The translations under genes were made by a program, and so were the position numbers. Of a stretch of DNA of 64,000 nucleotides, positions 23,986 through 33,309 are shown piece after piece. The DNA comes from JACCZX01 sp963824935. Its GTDB lineage: Bacteria; Pseudomonadota; Gammaproteobacteria; Burkholderiales; Burkholderiaceae_F. Numbering within the stretch: position 1 is the stretch's first letter; each line of letters opens with the position of its first letter. The DNA is taken from NCBI GenBank assembly GCA_963824935.1, contig CAWGRF010000020.1, positions 26,110 to 90,109 on the forward strand. Direction: 5' to 3'. The notes below the pieces were generated by a model that saw only the letters and a program-made list of their open reading frames with translations, was not told the DNA's origin and did not search any database.

Positions 23986-24833
23986 TCAGGCTATGTCGGC
24001 GGTTGCCTGCATCGCCAGCGCGCCCTCGTGATCTGCGCGCCCACAGTTGGAAGCGCTGCTCGCCCTCGGGCTTGCCGCAGACGCTGAAGCGGTGGATGTC
24101 GAACAGAGGCGCAGCCGCCGTGAAGTCGAAGCGGTGCACCTGTGCGTCGGGGCGCTGGCGGCGCAGCAGGTCGAGCAGCAGCGTGGCGATCAGTGGGCCG
24201 TGCACGATCAGGCCCGGATAGCCTTCTACCTCGGTCACGTAGCTGCGATCGTAGTGGATGCGATGGCCGTTGAAGGTCAGCGCCGAGTAGCGGAACAGCA
24301 GCACCGGGTCGGGCGCGATCTCGCGCGCAAAGGTTTCGTCGGTCGGCGCCGGCGTCGCCGCTGGCGGGTGCCGCATCGGACGACGGCAAATCACGATAGA
24401 CGATGTCGTGCTCCTCGGTCAGCGCCACGCCCCGCGCATTGGCGATCGCGTGGTGCACGGTCACGAACACCAGTGTGCCGCTGCGGCCCGACTTGACCTT
24501 GACGTCGGCGATGCGCGAGTTGCGCGTGATCTCGTCGCCGACGCGCAGCGGATGGATGAACTGCAGTCGCCCGCCGGCCCACATGCGGCGCGGCAGCGGC
24601 ACCGGCGGCAGTAAGCCGCCGCTGCGCGCATGGCCGTCGGGGCCGATCTCGCTGGCGCGCGCCAGTGGCGTGAAATACAACCAGTGCGCCAGCGGCGGCA
24701 GCGGATCACCCGGGCGCGGCGCCGGATCGTCGCGATCGAGCGTGGCGGAAAGCGCGGCCAGCGGCGCGGCGGTGACGCAATCGATGCGCTGCTCTGCGCG
24801 CCCGATCCACTCGTGCCACGGATTGGTGTTCAT
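23986..24833 (-). CDS. MaoC/HTD2-type CoA dehydratase (mesaconyl-CoA hydratase-like), two frame breaks
   Basis: The N-terminal domain starts at ATG 24833 (MNTNPWHEWIGRAEQRID) and has the HTD2/COG3777 block DPLPPLAHWLYF, then LLPPVPLPRRMWAGGRL and LRVGDEITRNSRIADV. The C-terminal hot-dog domain (LLFRYSALTFNGHRIHYD, GYPGLIVHGPLIATLL) is in the next frame, with the break near 24350. A further one-base insertion near 24035 restores the ending RDHEGALAMQATADIA and stop at 23986. These enzymes add or remove water on unsaturated dicarboxylyl-CoA esters. It is the first gene of the leftward operon. Confidence 0.8.
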
Positions 24834-25115
24834 CGCTCTTTCTGCCGCGGATGTCAGGATGTCAATGGCGCAAGGATGGACGATTTTGCGGCCGGCAGGC
24901 AATCCGCCTTTGCGTAGCCGGCGATGGGCCTGACATCATCACCATGGGTGCAATCGCCGTCGTCAAGAAACGTCGCCATCGGACACTTCGCTCTACACTT
25001 TGCTGCCAGATCCTGTCGGTGACACTTTCGAAAAGATGCCGCAACAAGCCTTTCCGCGGGGAAAGTCCAGTTCCGACCGACGGTACCGTTCTCGCACAAC
25101 TGAATCCGAAACACT

Positions 25116-25899
25116 GTGGCCGGCCGCGTTGACATAGCGAGTGACGCTGGCGTTGTTACCGTAACGCTTTGCGTCCCCAGGCAAGCTCAATGCGGTCAGC
25201 GTCGCCATGTGGCAGGCGCTCGCGCGCGCGTTCAACGAAATCGGTGAGGCAGAATCTCTGCGCGTCGTCGTGATCCGTGGCGCCGGCGGCAACTTCGCTG
25301 CCGGCGCCGACATCGACGAGTTCGACAAAGTGCGACACGATCCATCGAGCGGTCGCCAGTATCACCTCGAAACAATCGGCAGCGCGCTGACCGCGATCGA
25401 TCGTTGCCCGATTCCGTTGATCGCTGCGATCGAAGGAGTATGCGTCGGTGGCGGCCTCGAGATCGCGTCGCTGTGCGACATTCGGCTCGCGGCCGACAAC
25501 GGGCGCTTCGGAGTGCCGATCGGCCGCCTCGGTTTTCCGCTGGCGCTGCCCGAATTAGTGCCCTTGCTGAGACTGGTCGGTCCCGCCGTGGCTGCTGAGT
25601 TGCTGCTTGAAAGTCGCATTTTGACGGCTGATGAAGCGCTCACGCGTGGCCTCGTAACACGCGTCATACCCGCGGCATCGTTCGAAAGTGAACTGCAGCT
25701 GAGTATCACGCATATTTCATCGGGCTCACCACTGGCTGCGCGGCAGAACAAGGCGAACATTCGCAAGTTTCAGTCGCGCGGGCTCGACTACACGCAGCAC
25801 GAGCTCGACGAAAGTTTCGCATTCCTGGACTCGCACGACTATCACGAAGGCGTGCGCGCCTTTCTCGCCAAGCGGCCGCCAAACTTCACGGGCAAATGA
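25116..25899 (+). CDS. Enoyl-CoA hydratase/isomerase family protein, one frame break
   Basis: The main frame from 25174 onward reads ASPGKLNAVSVAMWQAL, then VIRGAGGNFAAGADIDEF (oxyanion-hole Ala-Gly) and IEGVCVGGGLEIASLCDIRLAA. A one-base excess in the TTT at 25168-25170 hides the N-terminus (AGRVDIASDAGVVTVTL), which begins at GTG 25116. It is a crotonase-fold CoA enzyme of about 260 residues. Coupled by 4 bp to MatB, it may act on malonyl- or methylmalonyl-type CoA esters, but ordinary hydratase activity is possible. The 282 bp upstream of 25116 hold no gene I can support. Confidence 0.82.
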
Positions 25900-27482
25900 G
25901 CCGGCTGCGCGCGGGCAACGACAATCTGTACGCGGCGATCGAACGCGGCTTCCGCGCGACCTCGATTCGATCTGCATCGAAACGCACGACGGGTTGACCT
26001 ATAGCTGGCGCGATCTGCACTTTGCAAGCGGCCGCATCGCGAACTGGCTGAGATCACTCAGCCTGAAACCCGGGGATCGAATCGCAGTTCAGGTCGAGAA
26101 ATCGCCCGAGTGCTTGATGCTGTATCTAGCCGCGCTGCGCGCGGGGCTCGTCTACGTGCCACTGAACACCGCTTATCAGCGCGCGGAGCTCGACTATTTT
26201 CTGCGCGACTCCGAGCCTGCCGTTGTCGTGTGCACTCCGGCAAGACTGGCGGAGATCCAACCGATCGCGCACGCGGCGCGCTGCCGCCACGTGATGACGT
26301 TGGGAGAGCAACGCGACGGCACGTTGCTGACCGTAGCTGCGCCGTTTTCGGACGATTGTGAGACGACGCAACGTGCAGCCGACGATCTGGCGGCGCTCCT
26401 TTACACGTCGGGCACCACTGGTCGCAGCAAGGGCGCGATGCTGTCGCATCGCAATCTGGCATCCAACGCAGCCACGCTCGACGAATTCTGGGGATTCAAG
26501 GCGGAACGAGATGCAGGCCGGCGTGACGTCCTGTTGCATGTGCTGCCGCTGTTTCACGTGCATGGGCTGTTTGTCGCGTCGCATGCGGCGCTCTTTGCCG
26601 GCGCGACGATGTTGATGCTGCCGAGGTTTGATGTCTCACAGGTGCTCGAACGGCTGCCGCGCTCGACGGTGATGATGGGCGTGCCGACGTACTACACACG
26701 GCTCCTCGGCGAACCGGCATTTGGCCGCGACGCATTGCCGCACGGATGCGGCTGTTCATCGCGGGCTCGGCACCGTTGCTGGCCGAAACGCATCAACGGT
26801 TCGAGCAGCGCACCGGACACAAGGTACTCGAGCGCTACGGCATGTCGGAGACGCTGATGCTGGTTTCCAATCCGTACGTTGAAGGTGAGCGCATCGCCGG
26901 TACTGTCGGAGTACCGCTACCCGGCGTGGGCGTACGCGTCGAGCGGCGATGATGGCGCGCCGTGTCCAGTTGGCGACATCGGCACGGTACGAGGTCAAGG
27001 GGCCCAATGTGTTTTCCGGTTACTGGCGCATGCCGGACAAGACAAAGGAAGAGTTCACCGCAGATGGCTGGTTTCGGACCGGCGATGTCGGCCATTTTGG
27101 CGGGGCAGATGTGCCCGACCAGTACCTGACGCTGGTCGGTCGCTCCAAGGATCTGATCATCTCGGGTGGCTACAACGTGTATCCGAAGGAGATCGAGGGA
27201 TATATCGACGAGATGCCCGGTGTCGCTGAATCGGCAGTGATCGGTGTTCCGCACAAGGATTTCGGCGAAGCCGTCGTCGCTGTCGTCGTCGGCGCGCAGG
27301 GCGCCGCCTTGAACTCTGCGACGATCGTCGAGACGCTAAAGGGCAGGATCGCCAACTACAAAGTGCCCAAGCGCGTGCTGGTCGTTGACGATCTACCGCG
27401 CAACGCGATGGGCAAGGTGCAGAAAAACGTGCTGCGCGAACGATTCAAGGATACGTTTGAAGGGCTGGCTGTGAGCCATTGA
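25896..27482 (+). CDS. matB: MatB-type malonyl-CoA synthetase, four frame breaks
   Basis: The pieces line up along the MatB family: MSRLRAGNDNLYAAIERGF, LTYSWRDLHFASGRIANWL, LYTSGTTGRSKGAMLSHRNL (AMP-binding P-loop), HVLPLFHVHGLFVA, MRLFIAGSAPLLAETHQRF, ERYGMSETLMLVSNPY, PNVFSGYWRMPDKT, GDVGHFGG, LIISGGYNVYPKEIE and NAMGKVQKNVLRE (catalytic Lys). Breaks are near 25956, 26737, 26941 and 26989; the last looks like an extra base and the others like missing ones. The enzyme would ligate malonate to CoA with ATP to AMP. Overlap with the enoyl-CoA hydratase gene (ATGA) indicates an operon. Confidence 0.85.
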
Positions 27483-28057
27483 AGCGAAACCCTGGCCGCA
27501 GCGTCGAACCGTGTCGGTTATCGCGCGGGTGCATCGCAAGGACTGCTTCGACGAATCCGGTTTTCCCGTTGGTATACGCATCGCGGTCGAAGCTATGACG
27601 CATGGCGAGCCGCCGTTTCAGCTCGGCGTAGCGCGCTGCGAGCCAAGCGTCTTCGCGCAGACTGTTGCGAAACTTCAGATAGCGCTTCCAGTACACGCCA
27701 TGTTGCTCGACCACGTGTACGTGGTGTGTACGCACGCCATTCACGACCCGCTTGAAAGAAGCGGCGGTCCGGCAGCGCACGCTCGTACTCCGGGATGTAT
27801 TGATAGCCGAAGACTGCCAGGCGTTCGGTTTGCGATTCGAAGGCGGAAAGCGATGCCACGCCCACCAACATGTCGATGATCGGCTTGGCTGCTAGGCCCG
27901 GCACGGAGGTGCTGCCGATGTGCTCGATCGCTGGTTTCAGATCACGCAGAGCAACGTGCAGCAGCTGAGATTCGATGCGGAATCGAGCCGACCATGCCGC
28001 GTCGTGTGGGACGACGATGATCTCGTCGTTGGTGCGCATCAGTGCGGCCGGAATCAT
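27445..28057 (-). CDS. GrpB family (UPF0157) protein, frameshifted
   Basis: The N-terminal part reads MIPAALMRTNDEIIVVPHDAAW, then PAIEHIGSTSVPGLAAKPIIDMLVGV, the hallmark of GrpB nucleotidyltransferase-like proteins. An extra T in the TTT near 27757 shifts the frame, after which FKRVVNGVRTHHVHVVEQHG, KRYLKFRNSLREDAWLAARYAELKRRLA and KTGFVEAVL continue to 27445. The role of the family is not established. It overlaps the 3' end of matB by 38 bp in the opposite direction. Confidence 0.82.
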
Positions 28058-28211
28058 CGTGCCGCCCCGGTCAAAGGACGAGTCCTCGTATTGAACATGC
28101 TCAGCTCCTGGTTGCCCCCGCCTGGCAGGAATGAGCAAACGTTAGAGCCTATGTAGTGGCCGCGCAGCCGAGTGTTACGCCCCAAGGCTGTCGAATATTC
28201 ACTAGCGGGAA

Positions 28212-28850
28212 CTACCAGCGTGCAGGCGGCTTTCTGTTGATCGTGATCTGCCGGTTTTCGATCGTCACATAGCCGCCGATTGTGAGGTCTTTGAAGATGC
28301 GGCTGATCATGTCGCGCGAAGCGCCTACGCGGTCGGCAATGTCCTGCTGCGTCATTTTTTCGGGCACCACCAGCTTGCCGCCTTCCTCTTTCGCGAGCGA
28401 CAACAGGAGCCGCGCTACGCGGCCGTACACATCCATTAACGCAAGGTTTTTTACATTGTCAGTGGCGATGCGTGCCCGATCGATCAACGTGCTGATTAGC
28501 GTCATGGCCACGTCCGCGTTCTGTGCAATGGCGGCGCGCAGCTCGTCGCGAGTGACGACCGAGCACGTGGTCGGCTCCAAGGTCATCACTGAAGCCGACC
28601 GTGGGCGGCCGTCCAAGGACATCTCACCGACGTAGTCTCCCGGACCGTACGTGTCGAGAATCATCTCGCGCCCGTCATCATCCGACACATAGACCTTGAC
28701 CTTGCCGGTCAGGATGACGAACAGCGAGTCGCCGCGATCGCCCTCGTTGATGATGACGGCATTTTTCGGAAACGTGCGCGTCTGCCCGCGCAGCGCCAGC
28801 TCGCGCACCATCGGGTCGGAAATGGCGCTGATCATCTGCTCGGTGGTCAT
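28212..28850 (-). CDS. Crp/Fnr-family transcriptional regulator
   Basis: The 212-residue protein has an N-terminal cyclic-nucleotide-binding-type jelly roll (NAVIINEGDRGDSLFVILTGKVKVYV, YGPGDYVGEMSLDGRPRSASV) and a C-terminal winged helix (MTQQDIADRVGASRDMISRIFKDL). GEMSLDGRPRSA resembles the cAMP-contacting segment of Crp, so a nucleotide ligand is plausible. There are no Fnr-type cluster cysteines. The ATG at 28850 follows GAGGA. It faces divergently a secreted-protein gene whose leader carries the repeat at 28896. Confidence 0.9.
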   Translation of the reverse strand: MTTEQMISAISDPMVRELALRGQTRTFPKNAVIINEGDRGDSLFVILTGKVKVYVSDDDGREMILDTYGPGDYVGEMSLDGRPRSASVMTLEPTTCSVVTRDELRAAIAQNADVAMTLISTLIDRARIATDNVKNLALMDVYGRVARLLLSLAKEEGGKLVVPEKMTQQDIADRVGASRDMISRIFKDLTIGGYVTIENRQITINRKPPARW

Positions 28851-28895
28851 CAGTGTCCTCGTCTTGTGTGCGGGCGGGGTGTTTACGGGATTATC

Positions 28896-28910
28896 CGTGA
28901 ATATTCCGCA
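28896..28910 (+). repeat. 15-nt leader repeat, copy 1
   Basis: CGTGAATATTCCGCA occurs here and again at 30265-30279. In both cases it ends 88-89 bp before an ATG that begins a similar signal peptide (28998 and 30368). This constant spacing suggests a shared promoter or regulatory element. Confidence 0.5.
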
Positions 28911-28997
28911 TGCAGCGTGTTGCGCATCTCGCTTCAGTTCGCTGAGGGTAAGTCGAGAATGTGCGCAGGAGCAACGCGCACGTAATGAGGACAACAG

Positions 28998-29465
28998 ATG
29001 TATCGACCGACGAAGACACCATTTTTTGGCGCCCTAGCCGCGGTGATGGTCGCGACTGCAACGATAGCCGCGCCACCGGCTTCGGTGGCAATCGTCAGCG
29101 ACGCGACCGGTGACGCCTATGTCGTGTCGGAGTCCAGCTCGGTGCGGTTGACCTTGCTCGCCGAGTTGCACTCGGGCCAGGTGCTGAAACTCGAACCCGG
29201 CAGTCGCGTGGTGGTCGCCTTCTTGCCAGGCGGCAGCGTGTACGAGCTTGCGGGGGCGGGTCGCTTTTGGGTCGGCTCCGGGAGCATCGAGCCGCTCGAC
29301 CCGAAAAACCCGCCACGCAAGCGCGAGTTGCCGACCTCGCTGCGGTCGCTGGCGGCCTCAAGTAGGCGATGTCTCGCGAGGCGCGATCATCATGTTCGGT
29401 TAGGCGCGTTGGCCGCTCGCTGCGCTTTTTATCAGGCCGTATCGTCTTTAACAAGCGTGTCGTGA
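28998..29465 (+). CDS. Secreted FecR-like hypothetical protein
   Basis: The frame encodes 155 residues. A signal peptide (MYRPTKTPFFGALAAVMVATATIAA) is followed by a beta-rich segment, VAIVSDATGDAYVVSE, LHSGQVLKLEPGSRVVVAFLPGGSVYELAG and GRFWVGSG, which resembles the sugar- or ligand-exposed FecR-type fold. From about residue 118 the sequence becomes Arg/Ser-rich and runs antisense to the EVE gene, so the true end may be earlier and hidden by a frame break. The signal peptide resembles that encoded at 30368. Confidence 0.55.
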   Translation: MYRPTKTPFFGALAAVMVATATIAAPPASVAIVSDATGDAYVVSESSSVRLTLLAELHSGQVLKLEPGSRVVVAFLPGGSVYELAGAGRFWVGSGSIEPLDPKNPPRKRELPTSLRSLAASSRRCLARRDHHVRLGALAARCAFYQAVSSLTSVS

Positions 29466-29904
29466 TGTAGCGCCACTCACCGGCGGTGACCGGAGTGATC
29501 GACAAACGATTACCACGCTTTAACACGATCATGTCGGCAAGGGTTGCGTGTTCACGCAGCTCGGCGAGCGGCACGATGCGCGTCTTCTTCAGGGCCTTGA
29601 TATCGACCAACGTCCAGCGCGGCGCATCGCGTCGCGCGGCTGCGTCGTAGTACTTGCTCTTGCGATCGAATTGGGTCGGGTCGGCATACGCCGCACTCGC
29701 AACTTCGGCCAAGCCCGCGATGCCAGGCTCCTCGCAGCTCGAGTGATAGAAGAAAACCCCGTCGCCGATCTGCATCCGATCGCGCATGAAGTTGCGCGCC
29801 TGATAGTTGCGCACACCGGTCCACGGCACGGTGGCCTTTGGCGCCGCAAGCGCATCGTCGATCGAGCAATCGTCGGGTTCAGATTTCATCAGCCAGAAGT
29901 TCAT
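29095..29904 (-). CDS. EVE-domain protein with over-long C-terminal frame
   Basis: MNFWLMKSEPDDCSIDDALAA, PWTGVRNYQARNFMRDRM, GDGVFFYHSSCEEPGIAGLAEV, DPTQFDRKSKYYD and PRWTLVDIKALKK are the classic EVE/thymocyte nuclear protein 1 sequence, a PUA-like fold that binds modified bases. The domain ends near residue 155 (about 29440). The further 110 residues are Arg/Pro-rich, antisense to the secreted FecR-like gene, and probably not native, so a stop codon near 29430 may be masked by a frame break. Family length is normally about 155. Confidence 0.85.
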   Translation of the reverse strand: MNFWLMKSEPDDCSIDDALAAPKATVPWTGVRNYQARNFMRDRMQIGDGVFFYHSSCEEPGIAGLAEVASAAYADPTQFDRKSKYYDAAARRDAPRWTLVDIKALKKTRIVPLAELREHATLADMIVLKRGNRLSITPVTAGEWRYITTRLLKTIRPDKKRSERPTRLTEHDDRASRDIAYLRPPATAARSATRACVAGFSGRAARCSRSRPKSDPPPQARTRCRLARRRPPRDCRVRVSAPGPSATRRARSTAPSWTPTRHRRHRSRR

Positions 29905-29955
29905 TGGTCAGTTAGCGCGCCGCAGCCATGCCCAAGCCGGCTCATCCATCGCCCC

Positions 29956-30225
29956 TCATTCGCTCTTGCGCTGAGCTCGCCGCACGATGACGGCGGCGAT
30001 CACGGGCCCAAGTGCCCATCCGGCAGCCAGTGCGCGCGAGTAGGTGCTCGAGTCGCTTCCTTGCAACACGAAGAACAGCGCTCCCAGCAAGATCGTCATC
30101 AATCCGACGATCCACGCTCCATAGCGCTGCACAAGCAGCCATGGATAAACAAAGATTCCGAGGCCGACGATCAACGCAATCGTGATCGCGCCAGCAACCT
30201 GAACCGACAGCTCATTCGTGCCCAT
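29956..30225 (-). CDS. Small three-helix membrane protein
   Basis: The 89-residue product from ATG 30225 has three hydrophobic stretches: VAGAITIALIVGLGIFVYPWL, YGAWIVGLMTILLGALFFVLQ and ALAAGWALGPVIAAVIV. It ends with a basic tail. I do not recognise the family. It lies 51 bp upstream of the EVE gene on the same strand, so the two may be co-transcribed. Confidence 0.55.
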   Translation of the reverse strand: MGTNELSVQVAGAITIALIVGLGIFVYPWLLVQRYGAWIVGLMTILLGALFFVLQGSDSSTYSRALAAGWALGPVIAAVIVRRAQRKSE

Positions 30226-30264
30226 GTGCTGCGAGTCTAGCCAACTACAGCACGTGGCTGGCCG

Positions 30265-30279
30265 CGTGAATATTCCGCA
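30265..30279 (+). repeat. 15-nt leader repeat, copy 2
   Basis: This is identical to 28896-28910 (CGTGAATATTCCGCA) and sits 89 bp before the ATG at 30368. See copy 1 for the shared layout. Confidence 0.5.
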
Positions 30280-30367
30280 CGCGGAGTGCGGCGCACGCCG
30301 CTGAAGACTACCGACAAACGGTCGAAGATCAGTCGCAATGAGGCAATCGATTCCAAGGGCAGCATCC

Positions 30368-30526
30368 ATGCATCGACTGACGAGAACGTTCCTTGTCGCA
30401 ATAGCCGCCGCGACGGTCATCTCCGCGGCGCGCGGCCGTGGATACCGCCCGATGCTTGTCGTCTTTTTTCGCCCGTTTTCGATTGATCCTGTCGAGGCGG
30501 CCAACTCGCGCCAGAGCCTGGAGACC
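30368..30526 (+). pseudogene. Signal-peptide remnant joined to a conserved upstream segment
   Basis: ATG 30368 begins MHRLTRTFLVAIAAATVISAA, similar to the signal peptide at 28998. It is then followed by VVFFRPFSIDPVEAANSR, which is not secreted-protein-like. The latter matches the sequence upstream of the small gene at 50474 (FFGPFSIYPVEAANSR). The arrangement looks like a fusion of two unrelated pieces after a deletion. Whether it is translated is unknown. Confidence 0.35.
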
Positions 30527-30961
30527 ATGATGACCCACGTACTGCAGTTGCAACGGACGTACCGGCGGACTCTGGGTGGGGTGGGTGCCACGATCCGTGC
30601 GATCGCGCGCGCAGTGGCCGCTGAACATACGCTGGCATTGCGCGCGTCTACCAAGGCGGCTTCGCCTCGCCAGAGCCTGGCCGAAGTGCGCGCCATGTAC
30701 GTCCCACCGTCTGAGCCGCATCAGGAGGGCGAGGTTGTCGCCCGAGAGGACGAAGTCCGCCTACTGATACGGACGATCGCTAGCTCGGACCACCTATCGC
30801 TCCGGACAAGGCCGCTCCGTTGCGTTCACCCCGCTTCCGGTAACTCCGGTAGCCGGCATCGAAGCCGCGCGGGTACGCGGTTTCATCGCTGCATAGCACC
30901 CCTTGACGCCGGACCCCGACGCGCCGATCGTGTTCTTTTTCTTCCCGCGAGGAGGAAAGCG
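30527..30961 (+). CDS. Small conserved protein, paralog of the gene at 50474
   Basis: After GGAGACC, the ATGs at 30527/30530 begin MTHVLQLQRTYRRTLGG, then ATIRAIARAVAAEHTLALRA, then AEVRAMYVPPSEPHQE. The gene at 50474 encodes the same core with many codon-third-position differences, indicating selection on the protein. Here no stop codon follows, and the frame runs on into formate dehydrogenase at 30962. The part after about 30740 looks non-native, so a frame break may have removed the true stop. The family is unknown. Confidence 0.5.
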
Positions 30962-32173
30962 ATGGCGAAGGTTATTTGTGTGCTTTACGACGACCCCGTA
31001 TCGGGCTACCCGAAATCCTATGCGCTCGACGAAATTCCGAAGCTGGAGCGCTATCCCGGCGGCCAGACCATGCCGACTCCGAAGAAGATCGACTTCAAGC
31101 CGGGGCAGCTATTGGGCAGTGTTTCCGGCGAGCTCGGGCTGCGCAAGTTTCTCGAAGACTTAGGCCACACGCTGGTCGTCACGTCGGACAAGGATGGCGC
31201 GAATTCAACGTTGGACAAAGAGCTGCCGGATGCGGAAATCGTCATCTCGCAGCCGTTCTGGCCGGCTTACATCACGGCGGCGCGGATCGCCAAAGCGCCC
31301 AAGCTGAAGATGGCCATTACGGCGGGCATCGGATCGGATCACGTCGATCTTCAGGCTGCGATGGATCGCGGGATGACGGTTGCCGAAGTCACCTACTGCA
31401 ACAGCATCAGCGTGTCCGAGCACGTCGTGATGATGATCCTGGCGCTGGTGCGTAATTACATTCCGTCGTATCAGTGGGTGGTCAAAGGCGGCTGGAATAT
31501 CGCTGACTGCGTGCAGAGGTCCTACGACTTGGAAGGAATGACGGTCGGAACGGTCGCCGCAGGACGCATCGGTACGGCGGTGCTAAGACGGTTGAAGCCG
31601 TTTGACGTCAAACTGCACTACACGGATCGTCACCGGTTACCCGAGAGCGTCGAAAAAGAACTGAACCTGACATTTCACCCGAACGTCGAGTCGATGGTGA
31701 AGGTTTGCGACGTCGTCACGATCAACTGCCCGCTGCACCCCGAGACCGAGCACATGTTCAACGAAGCGCTGATCAGCAAGATGAAGCGCGGCGCGTACAT
31801 CGTCAACACGGCGCGCGGCAAGATCTGCGACCGCGATGCAATCGCGCGGGCGCTCGAGAGCGGACAGCTTGCGGGTTACGCCGGTGATGTCTGGTTCCCG
31901 CAGCCGGCGCCGAAGGATCATCCGTGGCGAACGATGCCGAACCACGGCATGACGCCGCACATTTCAGGAAGTAGTTTGTCGGCGCAAGCGCGCTACGCCG
32001 CCGGCGTGCGCGAAATCCTCGAGTGTTGGTTCAGCGGCAAGCCGATTCGCGACGAGTACTTGATCGTTCATGAAGGCAAGCTGGCTGGAACGGGCGCGCA
32101 TTCGTACAGCGCCGGCAACGCCACGCGTGGCTCCGAAGAGGCCGCACGATTTAAGGAAAAGACGACGACCTAA
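30962..32173 (+). CDS. fdh: NAD-dependent formate dehydrogenase, single-subunit type
   Basis: The 403-residue product matches the metal-free FDH of the D-2-hydroxyacid dehydrogenase family. It has MAKVICVLYDDPVSGYP at the start, AITAGIGSDHVDLQAA, NSISVSEHVVMMILALVRNY (formate-site Asn), GTVAAGRIGTAVLRRLKPF (NAD-binding Rossmann) and MTPHISGSSLSAQARYA (catalytic His). It oxidises formate to CO2 with NAD in the cytoplasm. GAGGAGGAAAG just upstream fixes the start even though the frame is open further upstream. A second, molybdenum-dependent formate dehydrogenase is encoded convergently 8 bp away. Confidence 0.95.
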   Translation: MAKVICVLYDDPVSGYPKSYALDEIPKLERYPGGQTMPTPKKIDFKPGQLLGSVSGELGLRKFLEDLGHTLVVTSDKDGANSTLDKELPDAEIVISQPFWPAYITAARIAKAPKLKMAITAGIGSDHVDLQAAMDRGMTVAEVTYCNSISVSEHVVMMILALVRNYIPSYQWVVKGGWNIADCVQRSYDLEGMTVGTVAAGRIGTAVLRRLKPFDVKLHYTDRHRLPESVEKELNLTFHPNVESMVKVCDVVTINCPLHPETEHMFNEALISKMKRGAYIVNTARGKICDRDAIARALESGQLAGYAGDVWFPQPAPKDHPWRTMPNHGMTPHISGSSLSAQARYAAGVREILECWFSGKPIRDEYLIVHEGKLAGTGAHSYSAGNATRGSEEAARFKEKTTT

Positions 32174-32181
32174 GCGACGGA

Positions 32182-32439
32182 TCAACCGGTCGGGCTACTT
32201 GTTTTGTGATCAGCCGACAACAGCGTCGAGCGATGCGTTTGCAACGAGCTCAACACGAGCTCCGACAAACCTTCGCCCGCTCGCTGATCGAGGTGCGCGA
32301 GCAACTCACGTCGCATGCGCGGATCCCAAAACTTGCGGATGTGCGTGGCCACGCCTTCCAGCGCTTCCTGCCGATCTGGCATCGCCTGAAAAAAATCGCC
32401 GATACGATTTGCCAGATGGACCAGCGTTTTGGGTTCCAT
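32182..32439 (-). CDS. fdsD: Formate dehydrogenase delta subunit
   Basis: The 85-residue protein from ATG 32439 reads MEPKTLVHLANRIGDFFQAM, then EALEGVATHIRKFWDPRMRRELLAHL, characteristic of FdsD. This small subunit is needed for assembly of the soluble NAD-linked molybdenum formate dehydrogenase. It is the last gene of the fds operon, 10 bp after fdhD. Confidence 0.88.
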   Translation of the reverse strand: MEPKTLVHLANRIGDFFQAMPDRQEALEGVATHIRKFWDPRMRRELLAHLDQRAGEGLSELVLSSLQTHRSTLLSADHKTSSPTG

Positions 32440-32449
32440 GCAGCGACCT

Positions 32450-33309
32450 CTAGGCGTTCGACGCAAGCGTGGCGACAGTCGTGAGGCCGAAGCGCTCAGG
32501 CGCCGTGTAAGCAACAAAATCGTCCCGCCGCGCAAAACCCGCAAGCGCGATACCTGTAGATTCAGCGATGCGGACCGCCAACGCAGTCGGAGCCGACACC
32601 GCGACTAGCATCGAGGCACCGATCATCGCGGTCTTTTGCACCATCTCGAAGCTTGCGCGGCTTGTGATGCACACAAAACCTTGCGTCGCATCGATTCGCG
32701 CACGCGACATCGCACCGGCTAGTTTGTCGAGCGCGTTGTGGCGGCCGACATCCTCGCGCAAAAGCAAGGTTTCGCCGTCAGGACTGCACCATGCCGCGGC
32801 GTGAGCTGCGCCGGTGCACTGCTGCAAAGCCTGCCCCGCGAGCACGCTGCGGAGCGCTCGGCTTACGGCGGTTGCGCGACAAAGATGCGCTGCGGGCCGA
32901 GCGTGAACGACGGCAGGGCGCGATGCACGTGCTCCAGACTCTCGGTGCCGCACAGGCCGCAGCCGGTACGGCCGGTTAGATTGCGACGGCGTTCCTTCAG
33001 CCGAAACTCACAGGCCCCTGCCACTTCCATCAGCACTTCGATGCCCAGCGGCGTCTCGTGAACCTCGACGTCATGCAGCTCGGTCGCGTCGGCCAACAAT
33101 CCTTCGGTCAGACCGAATCCGAGCGCGAAATCGTCCAGGTCCGCCGGCGTCGCCAGCATCACGACATGCGAGATGCCGTTGAACACAAGCGCCACCGGCA
33201 CCTCGTCGGCCAGCCAGTCGTTCGAGCGCTCGGTGCGACCGCGCCGATGCGAGGTGACGGTTGCTGCGCTCGCGCCGTCCGGGCGCAACGCCGCGTCGTC
33301 GGGTTTCAA
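32450..33309 (-). CDS. fdhD: Formate dehydrogenase sulfurtransferase FdhD, frameshifted
   Basis: The N-terminal part carries DEVPVALVFNGISHVVMLATPADLDDFALGF and the Cys pair TGCGLCGTESL, the sulfur-transfer site. A missing base near 32876 shifts the frame, and VSRALRSVLAGQALQQCTGAAHAA, REDVGRHNALDKLAGA, TSRASFEMVQKTAMIGA and APTALAVRIAESTGI complete FdhD. It transfers sulfur to the molybdenum cofactor before insertion into FdsA. It starts inside the fdsA stop (4-bp overlap). The break may be a sequence error, since the rest of the operon is intact. Confidence 0.88.

Noticed and set aside
30338..32173. A 611-residue fusion of an upstream protein with formate dehydrogenase
   Set aside because: The strong GAGGAGG site at 30949-30955 and the exact family N-terminus at 30962 show formate dehydrogenase starts there. 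The upstream part is a separate small gene or remnant.
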